37,864 nucleotides of DNA from an uncultured Eudoraea sp. GTDB lineage: Bacteria; Bacteroidota; Bacteroidia; Flavobacteriales; Flavobacteriaceae. The position numbers and the translations under genes were made by a program. Shown here in pieces: positions 8,864 to 17,485 of this stretch. Below the pieces are notes generated by a model. The model was not told the origin of the DNA, searched no databases, and saw nothing but the letters and a program-made list of their open reading frames with translations. Position 1 is the stretch's first letter. Every line of letters begins with the position of its first letter. The stretch spans positions 1,400 to 39,263 of the forward strand of contig NZ_CAMYIP010000181.1 in the NCBI RefSeq assembly GCF_947258525.1, in the 5' to 3' direction.

Positions 8864-9157
8864 ATGCACAAAACCACAAAAATTTTAGTCATTGTATTGG
8901 TCGTAGTCGTTATGGGCTTTGGTATTGGGATATACCTCCAGGATCTAAAACACCAGGAGAGTACCGCAGCGGCGTGGGAAGCCAACCGGTTTAACGTTGC
9001 GAAATTCCATAAAATTCTAAAGTATAATTCCAATATGAATACAGCCAACTGGGCAATAATGAAAGACAGCATTTCACGGCAATTAGACTCATTGGTAATC
9101 CTTAGGTTCAGAAAGGAAATGGACAGCCTCAATGCGCTAAAGGGTCAAAATCCATAA
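8864..9157 (+). CDS. Small membrane-anchored protein of unknown function
   Basis: A 97-residue protein with one N-terminal transmembrane segment (about residues 6-25, ILVIVLVVVVMGFGIGIYL). The remaining 70 residues are soluble and probably helical (WAIMKDSISRQLDSLVILRF, then KEMDSLNAL). The basic N-terminus (MHKTTK) suggests the soluble part faces the periplasm. A matching promoter box lies at 8797-8804. I do not recognise the family. It converges on the acyl-CoA synthetase gene, whose end is 36 bp away. Confidence 0.6.
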   Translation: MHKTTKILVIVLVVVVMGFGIGIYLQDLKHQESTAAAWEANRFNVAKFHKILKYNSNMNTANWAIMKDSISRQLDSLVILRFRKEMDSLNALKGQNP

Positions 9158-9193
9158 TTGTTATCAGATTCTTAAGCACACAAAAAAGTAGAA

Positions 9194-11011
9194 TCAAGCA
9201 TATATTTCCTGAATTTCACTCTTGTATTTTTCGCGTATTACCCTTCTTTTAAGCTTCAGGGTTGGGGTTAATTCAGCCTCGGAATTGTCTTCATGTATTG
9301 GTAACCACACGGCAGGGACCAGGCGAAATTTCTTTATTTGTTCTATATGACTGAATTCCGGATTGTATTTGTCAATCACTTTTTGATATTTAGCGATTAT
9401 CCTCTGCTGCTTTACCATATCCTCCAGATTGGTCCACTTAATATTTTTATGCGTACACCAGTTTTTTAATCCATCCTCTGACGGAACAATAAGTGCCGAG
9501 ACAAATTTTTGCTTATCCCCAATTACCATGATCTGATCAATAACAAAATTTTCTTTAATCCTGTTTTCAATTGGTGCGGGTGCTACGTATTTCCCTCCTG
9601 ATGTTTTTAATAACTCCTTCTTCCTGTCAGTTATTTTTAAAAATTCCTTCCCATTCGGGCCTTTAATTAATTTTCCAATATCACCGGTGCAGAACCACTT
9701 TCTGCCATCAATTTCTTTAAATACCTGAGCATTTATCTCAGGTTTTTTATAATAGCCCGACATAACATTCGGTCCAATGGCCAATATTTCACCTTCGTCA
9801 TCATTATATTCACCTGAAGAGCTGTCTATATATAATTCTACCCCATTGATAGCATAACCTACAGTGCCTATTACAGATCCTCCGGGTTCTAATCCATTAA
9901 CTGTTAAAGTTGGAGCGGTTTCAGTTAAACCATAAGCTTCTCGAACGTTAATACCTGCGGCGCAAAAAACACGTATAATCTTCAACGGACAAGGCGCAGA
10001 ACCGGTAATTATCATGCGTACATTACCCCCTAAAGCGGCCCGCCATTTGCTGAAAATTAATTTATCTGCTATCCTCCATTTTATTTTACTTATATGAGAT
10101 AACTTCTGATCTAATTCAAAATCATCTGTCAGCCGAAGTGCCCAGAAGAATAGCCCTTTTTTTAGTCCTTTTAATGCAAGACCCTTATTATAAATAGCCT
10201 CATAGACTTTTTCCAGCAACCTTGGAACTGTTGTAAATGCTACCGGCTGAACTGACGCCAAATCCCCTTGTGGCCCACTCAGGTTGTCCGTACCACAGAA
10301 ATAGATTGAGGTTCCCAGGTAGAACCATGCAAATGAAACGGCCCTTTCATAAATATGGCAAAGTGGTAGAAAACTTAGCACTTTTTCACCTGGATCTATT
10401 TCCAAAAAACTTGAAGTCTCCAAAATTACGTGCATAACATTTTCATGCGTCAACATTACCCCTTTTGGAAATCCTGTTGTTCCCGAGGTATAAATAATTG
10501 TTACTAGATCATTTCCGGTAATTTGTTTCTTTATCTCTTCTATTTTTACAAGATCTTCAGTATCCAATATTTCTTTCCAGAAAGGCCTTCCTTCAACTTG
10601 GTCAAAAGTGTAAATATGCTCTAAGCCTGGGACATTTTTCCGGGTTGAAGTAAACTTTTCATAAAGATCTAGTCCGCCACAAAAAGCCGCTTTTACCTCA
10701 GCCTCATTTAATATGTATTCATACTCCGAAATACTAATTGTAGGGTATAGCGGAATACTCACCATTCCAGACATTTGTAATGCAAAATCCATAATCACCC
10801 ATTCCGGTCTGTTTTTATAGATTACCATGGCTACTTTATCTCCCGGCTTTAAACCCAATTTCAATAAGCCGGAGGCAGCCTGTTCTGCATAATTCTTTAC
10901 ATCCTCAGTACTATAAGATTTCCAACTGCCATCGGAATTACGAGCATTCATGGAAGCTTCGAGGGGGTTTTTGTTCAACTGATTGTAAAGAAGGTCAAAA
11001 AGTCTGGTCAT
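9194..11011 (-). CDS. Long-chain acyl-CoA synthetase (AMP-forming)
   Basis: ATP-dependent ligase of 605 residues making acyl-CoA via an acyl-adenylate. The phosphate-binding loop YTSGTTGFPKG is at 174-184, the YGLTETAP motif at 360-367, the WFCTGDIG hinge near 417-424, and a C-terminal Lys region (DRKKELLKTSGGKYVAP). It is close in type to the FadD15/long-chain branch found in Bacteroidota and Actinobacteria. It is the last gene of the catabolic cluster, 78 bp after the MaoC gene, and would activate the acid substrate. In the levulinate operon of Pseudomonas the corresponding role belongs to LvaE. Chain-length preference cannot be read. Confidence 0.92.
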   Translation of the reverse strand: MTRLFDLLYNQLNKNPLEASMNARNSDGSWKSYSTEDVKNYAEQAASGLLKLGLKPGDKVAMVIYKNRPEWVIMDFALQMSGMVSIPLYPTISISEYEYILNEAEVKAAFCGGLDLYEKFTSTRKNVPGLEHIYTFDQVEGRPFWKEILDTEDLVKIEEIKKQITGNDLVTIIYTSGTTGFPKGVMLTHENVMHVILETSSFLEIDPGEKVLSFLPLCHIYERAVSFAWFYLGTSIYFCGTDNLSGPQGDLASVQPVAFTTVPRLLEKVYEAIYNKGLALKGLKKGLFFWALRLTDDFELDQKLSHISKIKWRIADKLIFSKWRAALGGNVRMIITGSAPCPLKIIRVFCAAGINVREAYGLTETAPTLTVNGLEPGGSVIGTVGYAINGVELYIDSSSGEYNDDEGEILAIGPNVMSGYYKKPEINAQVFKEIDGRKWFCTGDIGKLIKGPNGKEFLKITDRKKELLKTSGGKYVAPAPIENRIKENFVIDQIMVIGDKQKFVSALIVPSEDGLKNWCTHKNIKWTNLEDMVKQQRIIAKYQKVIDKYNPEFSHIEQIKKFRLVPAVWLPIHEDNSEAELTPTLKLKRRVIREKYKSEIQEIYA

Positions 11012-11089
11012 TAGTTTGTAAATTTTAGGTTTAGCTTTAGTTATTTATAGAACAAGTCTTATCAAAAGGTCACTTCTAAATTTAAGAAA

Positions 11090-11554
11090 TTACTCGAACA
11101 TTAAGCTAATAAATTCAGCCACACAAGCTGGTTTATCAGATCCTTCCGTCTCTACTATACAATTCCAGGTGATTTTGAGACCATTGTCTCCATAATTATC
11201 AATTTTGAGAATAGTGCAGATTAACCTGAGTCTGCTATCTACTAAGACAGGGCTTGGAAAACGAACTTTGTTCAGACCATAATTTACCCCCATTTTCACA
11301 GATTTGATCAACAAAACATCTTTTAACAACTTGGCCAGGAGTGACAGAGACATGAAACCATGAGCCACTGGCTTTTTAAATGGGGAATATTTTGTCGCTT
11401 TCTCAACATCTACATGTATCCATTGGAAATCCATAGTGGCTTTCGCAAAGTCGTTGATCATTTCCTGGGTAACAGTAAGCCAATCACCAGCCGGCAAAGT
11501 TTTTCCTTCTAATTTGCTAAAAGATTCGAAATTCTCTAATTCTAGTTTAGCCAT
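11090..11554 (-). CDS. MaoC-like (R)-specific enoyl-CoA hydratase
   Basis: Hot-dog fold hydratase of 154 residues adding water to trans-2-enoyl-CoA to give the (R)-3-hydroxyacyl-CoA. The catalytic pattern is visible as Asp42 (MDFQWIHVD), His47 and the HG pair at 65-66 (PVAHGFMSLSL). This arrangement is shared with mycobacterial and NodN-type single-domain MaoC proteins. The gene lies 9 bp after the FabG-like reductase, a typical pairing for handling an (R)-hydroxyacyl intermediate. Confidence 0.9.
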   Translation of the reverse strand: MAKLELENFESFSKLEGKTLPAGDWLTVTQEMINDFAKATMDFQWIHVDVEKATKYSPFKKPVAHGFMSLSLLAKLLKDVLLIKSVKMGVNYGLNKVRFPSPVLVDSRLRLICTILKIDNYGDNGLKITWNCIVETEGSDKPACVAEFISLMFE

Positions 11555-11563
11555 TCTTTTCAG

Positions 11564-12301
11564 TTATCTTGAAGTTCCACCATCTATTGTTAAACATGTA
11601 CCTGAAACAAAGCGAGCTTCATCAGAAGCGAGATACAGGTAACCATAGGCAATATCCATGGGTTGTGCTACCGTGCGTAAGGGAATACTTTCCTTAATTT
11701 TAGCAAAATGCTCGTCCGGAATCTTCTCTACCATATCGGTCATTGTAAATCCCGGCGCGATGGCGTTGGCCGTGATACCGTACCTGCCAAATTCCATTGT
11801 CCAGGTTTTGGACATAGCAATAACACCAGCTTTAGTAGCCGCATAATTAGTCTGTCCAAAATTACCCCTTAAACCAACATTTGAAGCAGCGCTCACTATC
11901 CTGCCATATTTATTTGCCTTCATATAGGGAACCACGGCCTGGGTGCAAATAAAGACTCCCTTAAGATTTACGTCTATAACTGCATCCCATTCATCCTCAC
12001 TCATTTTTTCGAGGGTTCTATCCCTGGTTATTCCGGCGTTGTTTATCAGGATATCGATTCTGCCATATTTGTTATTTACTTCTTTGAAAACCCCTTCCAC
12101 AGCTATTTTATTCGTTACGGATACCTGATGGTATTCTGCTCTTTTACCGGCATCATTTATTTTATCTGCTACTTTTTGCCCTTGCGGCAATAGATCTAAT
12201 ATAATTACTGTTGCGCCTTCCTTCGCAAAGAGTTCTGAAATGGCCTGACCTATGCCACGGGCTCCCCCCGTAACTATGGCTATTTTGTCTTTTAGTCTCA
12301 T
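11564..12301 (-). CDS. FabG-like short-chain dehydrogenase
   Basis: NAD(P)-dependent oxidoreductase of 245 residues, of the 3-oxoacyl reductase type. The Rossmann motif TGGARGIG is at 11-18, NNAG at 87-90, and the catalytic Ser140, Tyr153 and Lys157 (YAATK) are all present, as is the C-terminal VSGTCLTIDGG. An Asp near residue 36 (IILDLLPQ) suggests a preference for NAD(H). It is closely followed by the MaoC gene. A 97-bp gap upstream separates it from the quinone-oxidoreductase-like gene and could hold a secondary promoter. Confidence 0.92.
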   Translation of the reverse strand: MRLKDKIAIVTGGARGIGQAISELFAKEGATVIILDLLPQGQKVADKINDAGKRAEYHQVSVTNKIAVEGVFKEVNNKYGRIDILINNAGITRDRTLEKMSEDEWDAVIDVNLKGVFICTQAVVPYMKANKYGRIVSAASNVGLRGNFGQTNYAATKAGVIAMSKTWTMEFGRYGITANAIAPGFTMTDMVEKIPDEHFAKIKESIPLRTVAQPMDIAYGYLYLASDEARFVSGTCLTIDGGTSR

Positions 12302-12398
12302 TTTGTAAAATTCATTAAAATTGTTTCTTAAGAATTAAATATTTTAAATTTAGCTTTACTGTGATCTTAAAAAAGTATATTCCCTGTATAAGATAAAC

Positions 12399-13353
12399 TT
12401 ACATTTCTATTACTAATTTACCCCTGACTTTCCTGTTCATTATTTCCTCCAATGCCCTGGCTGTATTCTTTAATTCATAAGTCTTATGAATATGAGGTCT
12501 GAGCCTACCCTCATCATACCATTTCATAAGCATCTTCGTATTCTCCATATTTTGCTTCGGATTTCTCATGGCAAAATCTCCCCAAAAAACTCCTACAATA
12601 GACGCAGTCTTAAGTAAAGGCAGGTTTAAAGGCATTTTAGGTATAGTCCCGGAAGCAAATCCGACAACCAGAAATCTGCCCTCCCATGCAATTCCCCTAA
12701 ATGCTGCTTCAGAATAGTCGCCTCCAACAGGATCGTAAATAACATCTACCCCCTTATTATCGGTCAATTTTTTTATTTCGGACTTCAGATCATCTTTGGA
12801 ATAGTTAATCGTTTGATCAGCTCCATATTCGCGGCATAATTGCAACTTGTTTTCGGAAGAGGCTGCCGCAATAACTTTTGCCCCCATTAATTTTCCCAGC
12901 TCAACAGCTGCCAAACCAACACCCCCGGAGGCCCCAAGAACGAGCAGGGTTTCGCCGTCAGACAGTTTTGCCCGGTCTTTAAGTGCGTGGTATGACGTAC
13001 CATATGCCACCATAAATGACGCTGCAATAGGGAAGTTCATTTTTTTTGGACGGCACAAGAACTTCCTCCGCAAAACCCCCGCTAAAGACAAAACCGAAAA
13101 CCTCATCACCTACTTTTAGATGTCCGACACCATCCCCCACTTCTTTTACTACCCCGGATATGTCGCTGCCCGGCGTGAAAGGGAGTTCTGGCTTAAATTG
13201 ATATAAACCCTGGATAATTAAGGTATCCGGAAAATTTATGCCACAGGCTTTTACATCTACTAAAACTTCATTGGAACCCGGTTTTAACCCGGGCATTTCT
13301 TCCAGAGCAAGCGAAGACGGCGGTCCAAATTCTTTACATCGTATCGCTTTCAT
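12399..13353 (-). pseudogene. NADPH:quinone oxidoreductase-like MDR enzyme, frameshifted at an A8 run
   Basis: Zinc-independent medium-chain reductase (zeta-crystallin type). The first frame (from 13353) gives MKAIRCKEFGPPSSLALEEM through GFVFSGGFAEEVLVPSKK. The second frame (to 12399) gives MNFPIAASFMVAYGTSYHAL, the LVLGASGGVGLAAVELGK nucleotide-binding segment and the family C-terminus. They join if the run of eight A on the coding strand (13047-13040) is shortened to seven, giving about 317 residues, near the family norm of about 324. The start overlaps the upstream reductase gene by 20 bp. The cause may be a genuine mutation, polymerase slippage on A8 or a sequencing error. Confidence 0.85.
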
Positions 13354-14365
13354 CTTCGATTACTTTTAGCACCAGTTTACCTAATTTATCACCCGTAAAC
13401 AACCTTTGAAAGGTCTGCGGAAAGTTTTCAATTCCTTCATAAATATCTTCTTTGCCCTTCAATTTTCCTTCCGCAAGCCATGCTCCCATATCCCTCGCAG
13501 CTTCGCCGTACCTTTTGGCGTAATCAAATACCACCATTCCCTGCATTGTTGCACGGTTAACCAGAAGCGAAAGATAGTTACTGGGACCTTTAATAGCCAT
13601 TTTGTTGTTGTATTGAGATATTGCTCCACATATCACTATTCGGGCATGCATTCTAAGTCTGCTCAGCGCAATATCAAGAATCTCCCCTCCTACATTATCG
13701 AAATATACATCCAGCCCTTTTGGACATTCTTGCTTCAATCTGCTTCTAACATCTTCGTTCTTATAATCAATCGCAGCATCAAATCCCAGTTCCTCCAAAA
13801 GATAATTACATTTCATTTTACCACCCGCAATTCCTATAACCCGACATCCTTTAATTTTCGCAATTTGACCCACAATGCTGCCCACAGCTCCGGCCGCTCC
13901 TGAGACCACCACAATATCACCTTCCTTTATTTTCCCTACTTCGAGAATTCCAAAATAGGCGGTCATACCGGTCATCCCCAAGGTACTTAAATATGTAGGA
14001 AGAGGAGCCAACCCAGGATCTACTATACGGGTATTTGTACCATCTGAAACCGCATATTGTTGTACACCACCAAATCCGGCCACATAATCCCCAATTTTAA
14101 AATTGGGATTGTTATTAACTGCCACGACCTCACCTACTGCCCCGGCGCGCATAACAGAGCCAATAGCCATAGGTTCTATGTAAGATTTGGAATCATTCAT
14201 CCATCCCCGCATAGCCGGGTCAAGCGAAACATAATGTTGTTTCACCAGAATTTCTCCGTCCTTCAATTCAGAAATAGGATTAATCTCCAATGACCAGGTT
14301 GAAGCATCAGCTTCACCTATGGGTCTTTTTACAAATTTCAATTGTTTATTCATACTACTTTTCAT
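13334..14365 (-). CDS. CurA/LTB4DH-like NADP-dependent oxidoreductase
   Basis: Zinc-independent medium-chain reductase of 343 residues in the leukotriene-B4 dehydrogenase/CurA group, reducing the C=C bond of enones with NADPH. Typical segments are the N-terminal VSLDPAMRGWMND, the cofactor loop VVSGAAGAVGSIVGQIAK at about residues 153-170, and FDNVGGEILD. Translation could begin at 14365 or at the second Met at 14353. It lies 7 bp downstream of the hydratase-like gene and overlaps the next reductase by 20 bp. Two different enone reductases in tandem point to an unsaturated or keto acyl intermediate. Confidence 0.9.
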   Translation of the reverse strand: MKSSMNKQLKFVKRPIGEADASTWSLEINPISELKDGEILVKQHYVSLDPAMRGWMNDSKSYIEPMAIGSVMRAGAVGEVVAVNNNPNFKIGDYVAGFGGVQQYAVSDGTNTRIVDPGLAPLPTYLSTLGMTGMTAYFGILEVGKIKEGDIVVVSGAAGAVGSIVGQIAKIKGCRVIGIAGGKMKCNYLLEELGFDAAIDYKNEDVRSRLKQECPKGLDVYFDNVGGEILDIALSRLRMHARIVICGAISQYNNKMAIKGPSNYLSLLVNRATMQGMVVFDYAKRYGEAARDMGAWLAEGKLKGKEDIYEGIENFPQTFQRLFTGDKLGKLVLKVIEDESDTM

Positions 14366-14372
14366 TTCAGTG

Positions 14373-15146
14373 CTATCCTTTCTTTTTGTTTGTGAAACTC
14401 TTTACGTATGCTTCCATTTTGGTTCTGATTTCAGGTTTCCACCACAAGGTCGCAGCTTCTTTGAGGGAATTTTCGGCATTCAAATCGAGCTTAGCTAGTA
14501 AATTTTTGCGAAGTTTACTTTTTGTGTTAATAAGTATCTCCTGATCTGCCTTTAAATAATGCTGCATCTTCGCTTCGGCCCTTGATAAAACCTGTGCTAG
14601 AGGAACCAATTCATCCACTAAACCGGCCGACAAGGCTTCCTCTCCATTAAGCAGCCTCCCTTCCATAATATATCTGCTTGCTAAACCCTCACCTATCCAA
14701 AAGGCATAGGTTTCTACTAAATTCTGAGATATTTGAATGTTTACAGCTACTTCATTCAGCCCTATTATATATTGCTCGCCATCTGCCATAATCCGATTAT
14801 CACATGCCACTGCAAGCACACAACCTCCCGCAGGTGCATGACCCGTAATGGCGGATATGACAGGTTTGGTAATATGCATAAGTTCTATAAAGAGGGCCCC
14901 GAAAACATGAAAAAAGTCTTTAATCTTTCTTTTGTCATATTGAAATAATTCAATTAAATCGAGGCCTGCAGAGAAATAATGTGGTTGCCCGGTAAGTATT
15001 GCTCCTTTCACTGCGTTGTCATTTTCAATATCCCGGAATACCTGCCTTAGCTCCTGAACCATGTCGTAATTAATTGCATTTACCTTTCCATGGTTCATCT
15101 GAACAATTGTATATTCTTCTCTTTTAATAACCTTCAGTGCGTTCAT
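14373..15146 (-). CDS. Enoyl-CoA hydratase/isomerase-like protein
   Basis: Crotonase-fold protein of 257 residues. The oxyanion-hole segments are present (HYFSAGLDL at 57-65 and GHAPAGGCVLA at 102-112). The first catalytic Glu of hydratases probably corresponds to Glu132 (GLNEVAV). The usual GxGGT and second Glu region reads NIQISQNLVE and ASRYIMEG, where Arg156 seems to replace the second Glu (alignment by eye). It may therefore be an isomerase or another crotonase rather than a classical hydratase. It sits within the catabolic cluster. Confidence 0.87.
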   Translation of the reverse strand: MNALKVIKREEYTIVQMNHGKVNAINYDMVQELRQVFRDIENDNAVKGAILTGQPHYFSAGLDLIELFQYDKRKIKDFFHVFGALFIELMHITKPVISAITGHAPAGGCVLAVACDNRIMADGEQYIIGLNEVAVNIQISQNLVETYAFWIGEGLASRYIMEGRLLNGEEALSAGLVDELVPLAQVLSRAEAKMQHYLKADQEILINTKSKLRKNLLAKLDLNAENSLKEAATLWWKPEIRTKMEAYVKSFTNKKKG

Positions 15147-15190
15147 TTAGAAGTCTTTTTACTATGTTGAGCAATTGATTTATTAGTAAA

Positions 15191-15949
15191 CTATAATAGT
15201 GATGTTCCACCGTCTAATGTTATGGTTTGGCCGGTAACATATTTGGATTTATCCGATGCTAGCCACAAGACAGCTTCTGCAATTTCATCTGCCTCACCAA
15301 ACCTACCCATTGGAATCAGTTGTTTTAATGTATCTTCCATATCCGACCTGCTTGCAAGAAGTTTGTCTAAAAGTGCCGAATGGGTATATCCCGGACACAC
15401 GGCATTTATTCTGATATTTTTACGTCCATATTCCAGAGCAGCCGATTTGGTCATACCTACAACCGCAAATTTACTTGCACTATAGGAGAGGTTGTAACCC
15501 GATGGTTTTAAACCGGCCAGGGAAGCTATATTTATTATGTTTCCGTATCCCTGCTTCATCATTTGCCCCAAAGCAACTTTCATACAATAGAAAACACCTG
15601 TCTGATTCACCGCAATAACATTGTCCCAGTCTTCAAGCGTATGTTCAGCAGTCTTCTGTTGTTTCTCACCACCTATCCCTGCATTATTAATCATGATATC
15701 AAGCTTACCATGATCCTTGACTGTCTTACTAATTAATGATTCAACTTCTGTATACTTTGACACATCCACCCGCAAAGCTATAGCGTTACCTCCTGCTGAT
15801 TTTATTTTATCAACTACCTGACGGGCTCTTTCTAGGTCGAGATCAGAAACAATGACCAAAGCCTTATGTTTAGCCAATAATGCAGCTGAGGCGGCTCCTA
15901 TTCCACTTCCTGCACCCGTAATGATCACAATTTTATCTTCTAATTGCAT
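15191..15949 (-). CDS. Short-chain dehydrogenase (SDR)
   Basis: NAD(P)-dependent oxidoreductase of 252 residues with TGAGSGIG at 11-18, NNAG at 88-91, catalytic Ser143, Tyr156 and Lys160 (YSASK), and VTGQTITLDGG near the end. Asp36 (VSDLDLE) at the end of the second strand favours NAD(H), hence an oxidative role. It is the second of three SDR genes in the cluster. Its closest functional neighbours are the DUF1330-like gene 30 bp upstream and the crotonase 44 bp downstream. The substrate is inferred to be a hydroxyacyl-CoA or its keto form. Confidence 0.92.
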   Translation of the reverse strand: MQLEDKIVIITGAGSGIGAASAALLAKHKALVIVSDLDLERARQVVDKIKSAGGNAIALRVDVSKYTEVESLISKTVKDHGKLDIMINNAGIGGEKQQKTAEHTLEDWDNVIAVNQTGVFYCMKVALGQMMKQGYGNIINIASLAGLKPSGYNLSYSASKFAVVGMTKSAALEYGRKNIRINAVCPGYTHSALLDKLLASRSDMEDTLKQLIPMGRFGEADEIAEAVLWLASDKSKYVTGQTITLDGGTSLL

Positions 15950-15979
15950 GTCACTTTAATTAGTTAAACAACCCAAACA

Positions 15980-16387
15980 TTATCTAATGTGTGGTTTACA
16001 ATATATCAGGCGCGAATCCTGTAAAGACTGCTCCCTTAATTCTGATGGATATCCTTTAGCCTGAGTCATTTTAAAAAACTCTCCTGTATTTCTATATTTT
16101 ACTAAGAGGATATCATCCCATAATTCCTGATCTTCCGGTCCTATCAGCATAAGTTCTGGCCTTCCGAAAAACACGATTTCAGCATCTACTTTCTCAAAAA
16201 AAGGGGATGCCGCCCTCATGTACTGTTTATAGGAAGTCTCACCTGTCAATCCTGTTTCTTCCACCCGGTCTTTATATCTCAAAAGGTTAAGCATAAGCAA
16301 CTCCTGATCCTCAGGTAACTCAGCTAATGCCTGCAGTTGTTCTTTATTTACCTCCATAAATGATTTGTTTATCACAGCTAAACCCAA
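15980..16387 (-). CDS. DUF1330-like small protein
   Basis: A 135-residue protein resembling the dimeric alpha/beta-barrel DUF1330 family: LLMLNLLRYKDRV, then KQYMRAASPFFEKVDAEIVFFG, LIGPEDQELWDDILLVKYRN, FFKMTQAKGYP and a final QDSRLIYC. Such proteins are small cytoplasmic barrels without settled function. It lies 16 bp after the phosphotransferase gene. In the Pseudomonas levulinate operon a small protein (LvaB) is also encoded next to the phosphotransferase, but as I recall it belongs to a different family. A helper role here is only a guess. Confidence 0.68.
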   Translation of the reverse strand: MGLAVINKSFMEVNKEQLQALAELPEDQELLMLNLLRYKDRVEETGLTGETSYKQYMRAASPFFEKVDAEIVFFGRPELMLIGPEDQELWDDILLVKYRNTGEFFKMTQAKGYPSELREQSLQDSRLIYCKPHIR

Positions 16388-16403
16388 TTAAATTTTTAAA
16401 AAA

Positions 16404-17483
16404 TTAAAACAATTCATCAATTCTATCTTTTTGAATGGCATTCCAGGCGGTATTGCAACAAAGGGCCGAAACTTTATTCAGGTTTGCGAAACGAGGGTCT
16501 TTTGTAAACCCGTGCTTGAACCTATAATATATCTGTTGGGCTATAACCGCTATTTTAAAGAGACCATATGCAAAATAGAACGTAAGATTGTTGATATCCC
16601 TACCACTTTTAAGTGCATATTCATGTACAATTTCTGTCCTTGTTGGATTACCTGGCATTATTGTTGGCGATGGAAGTCCTTGTTTTAAAAAATCGGCATC
16701 CGAAGCCGTGGTCCAATACCCAAGAGAAGTACCAAGGTCCATCATTGGGTCACCTAAAGTGCACATTTCCCAGTCCAGTATTGCGGCAATTTGTGTCCAT
16801 TGGTTATCAACAAATACAACATTATCATACTTATAGTCATTGTGGATAAGGCTATAATCATAGTTCCTGGGCTGATGAATTTCCATCCACGTCATTACCT
16901 TTTGAGCCGACTTAACCTCTTCAGTTGCAGCAGTGAGGTACTGTTTGCCCCAGTTTTTAACCTGTCTTTCTACATAGCCTTCGGGGTTTCCCAATGATTC
17001 AAGTCCGGCAGCCTTATAGTCCACCGCGTGTAACTCAACAAAAGTATCTAACCAGGTATTGGATATTTTTTTAAATTCATTGGGCGACACGCCCCGATCT
17101 TTAGCCTCCCTGGCAGTTAGAATAATTCCTTCAACTTTATTCATTATATAGAATGGAGCTCCTAATATCTCAACATCTTCCGTGTATGCATAAGTGACGG
17201 GAGTTTTTTCAAATACATTATGAAGCTTACTTAGTACTTTAAACTCCCTTCCCATATTATGCCCTCGTTTTGGTGCCGCAAATGGCGGACGGCGCAAAAC
17301 ATATTCCCTTTCTTCTATTTTTATCAGATAGGTAAGGTTGGAATATCCATTATAAAACTGCCTTATCATCAATTCGCTTTTTTCAGAATCGATCAAATTG
17401 TTTTGCAACAGGAATCTTTTCAAGTTCTCCTCATGAAGCTCTTCTCCTTTTCGAACAGTTTGGGTTAATTCCTTTTCCGGCAT
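16404..17483 (-). CDS. APH-type phosphotransferase (ACAD10/11 kinase half, LvaA-like)
   Basis: ATP-dependent small-molecule kinase of 359 residues in the aminoglycoside-phosphotransferase/choline-kinase fold. The catalytic loop LIHNDYKYDNVVF (His214, Asp216, Asn221) and the metal-binding ILDWEMCTLGDPMMDL (Asp237) are intact. The N-terminus FYNGYSNLTYLIKI with YVLRRPP is the nucleotide-binding lobe. The acyl-CoA dehydrogenase gene lies 2 bp upstream. This pair is fused in eukaryotic ACAD10/11 and adjacent in Pseudomonas lva operons, where the kinase phosphorylates the 4-hydroxyl of a 4-hydroxyacyl-CoA. Antibiotic resistance is unlikely in this context. Confidence 0.9.
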   Translation of the reverse strand: MPEKELTQTVRKGEELHEENLKRFLLQNNLIDSEKSELMIRQFYNGYSNLTYLIKIEEREYVLRRPPFAAPKRGHNMGREFKVLSKLHNVFEKTPVTYAYTEDVEILGAPFYIMNKVEGIILTAREAKDRGVSPNEFKKISNTWLDTFVELHAVDYKAAGLESLGNPEGYVERQVKNWGKQYLTAATEEVKSAQKVMTWMEIHQPRNYDYSLIHNDYKYDNVVFVDNQWTQIAAILDWEMCTLGDPMMDLGTSLGYWTTASDADFLKQGLPSPTIMPGNPTRTEIVHEYALKSGRDINNLTFYFAYGLFKIAVIAQQIYYRFKHGFTKDPRFANLNKVSALCCNTAWNAIQKDRIDELF

Positions 17484-17485
17484 TG

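Noticed and set aside
16404-17483. Aminoglycoside resistance gene
   Set aside because: The fold matches, but pairing with an ADGPDEVH-type acyl-CoA dehydrogenase shows the ACAD10/11-type metabolic kinase.
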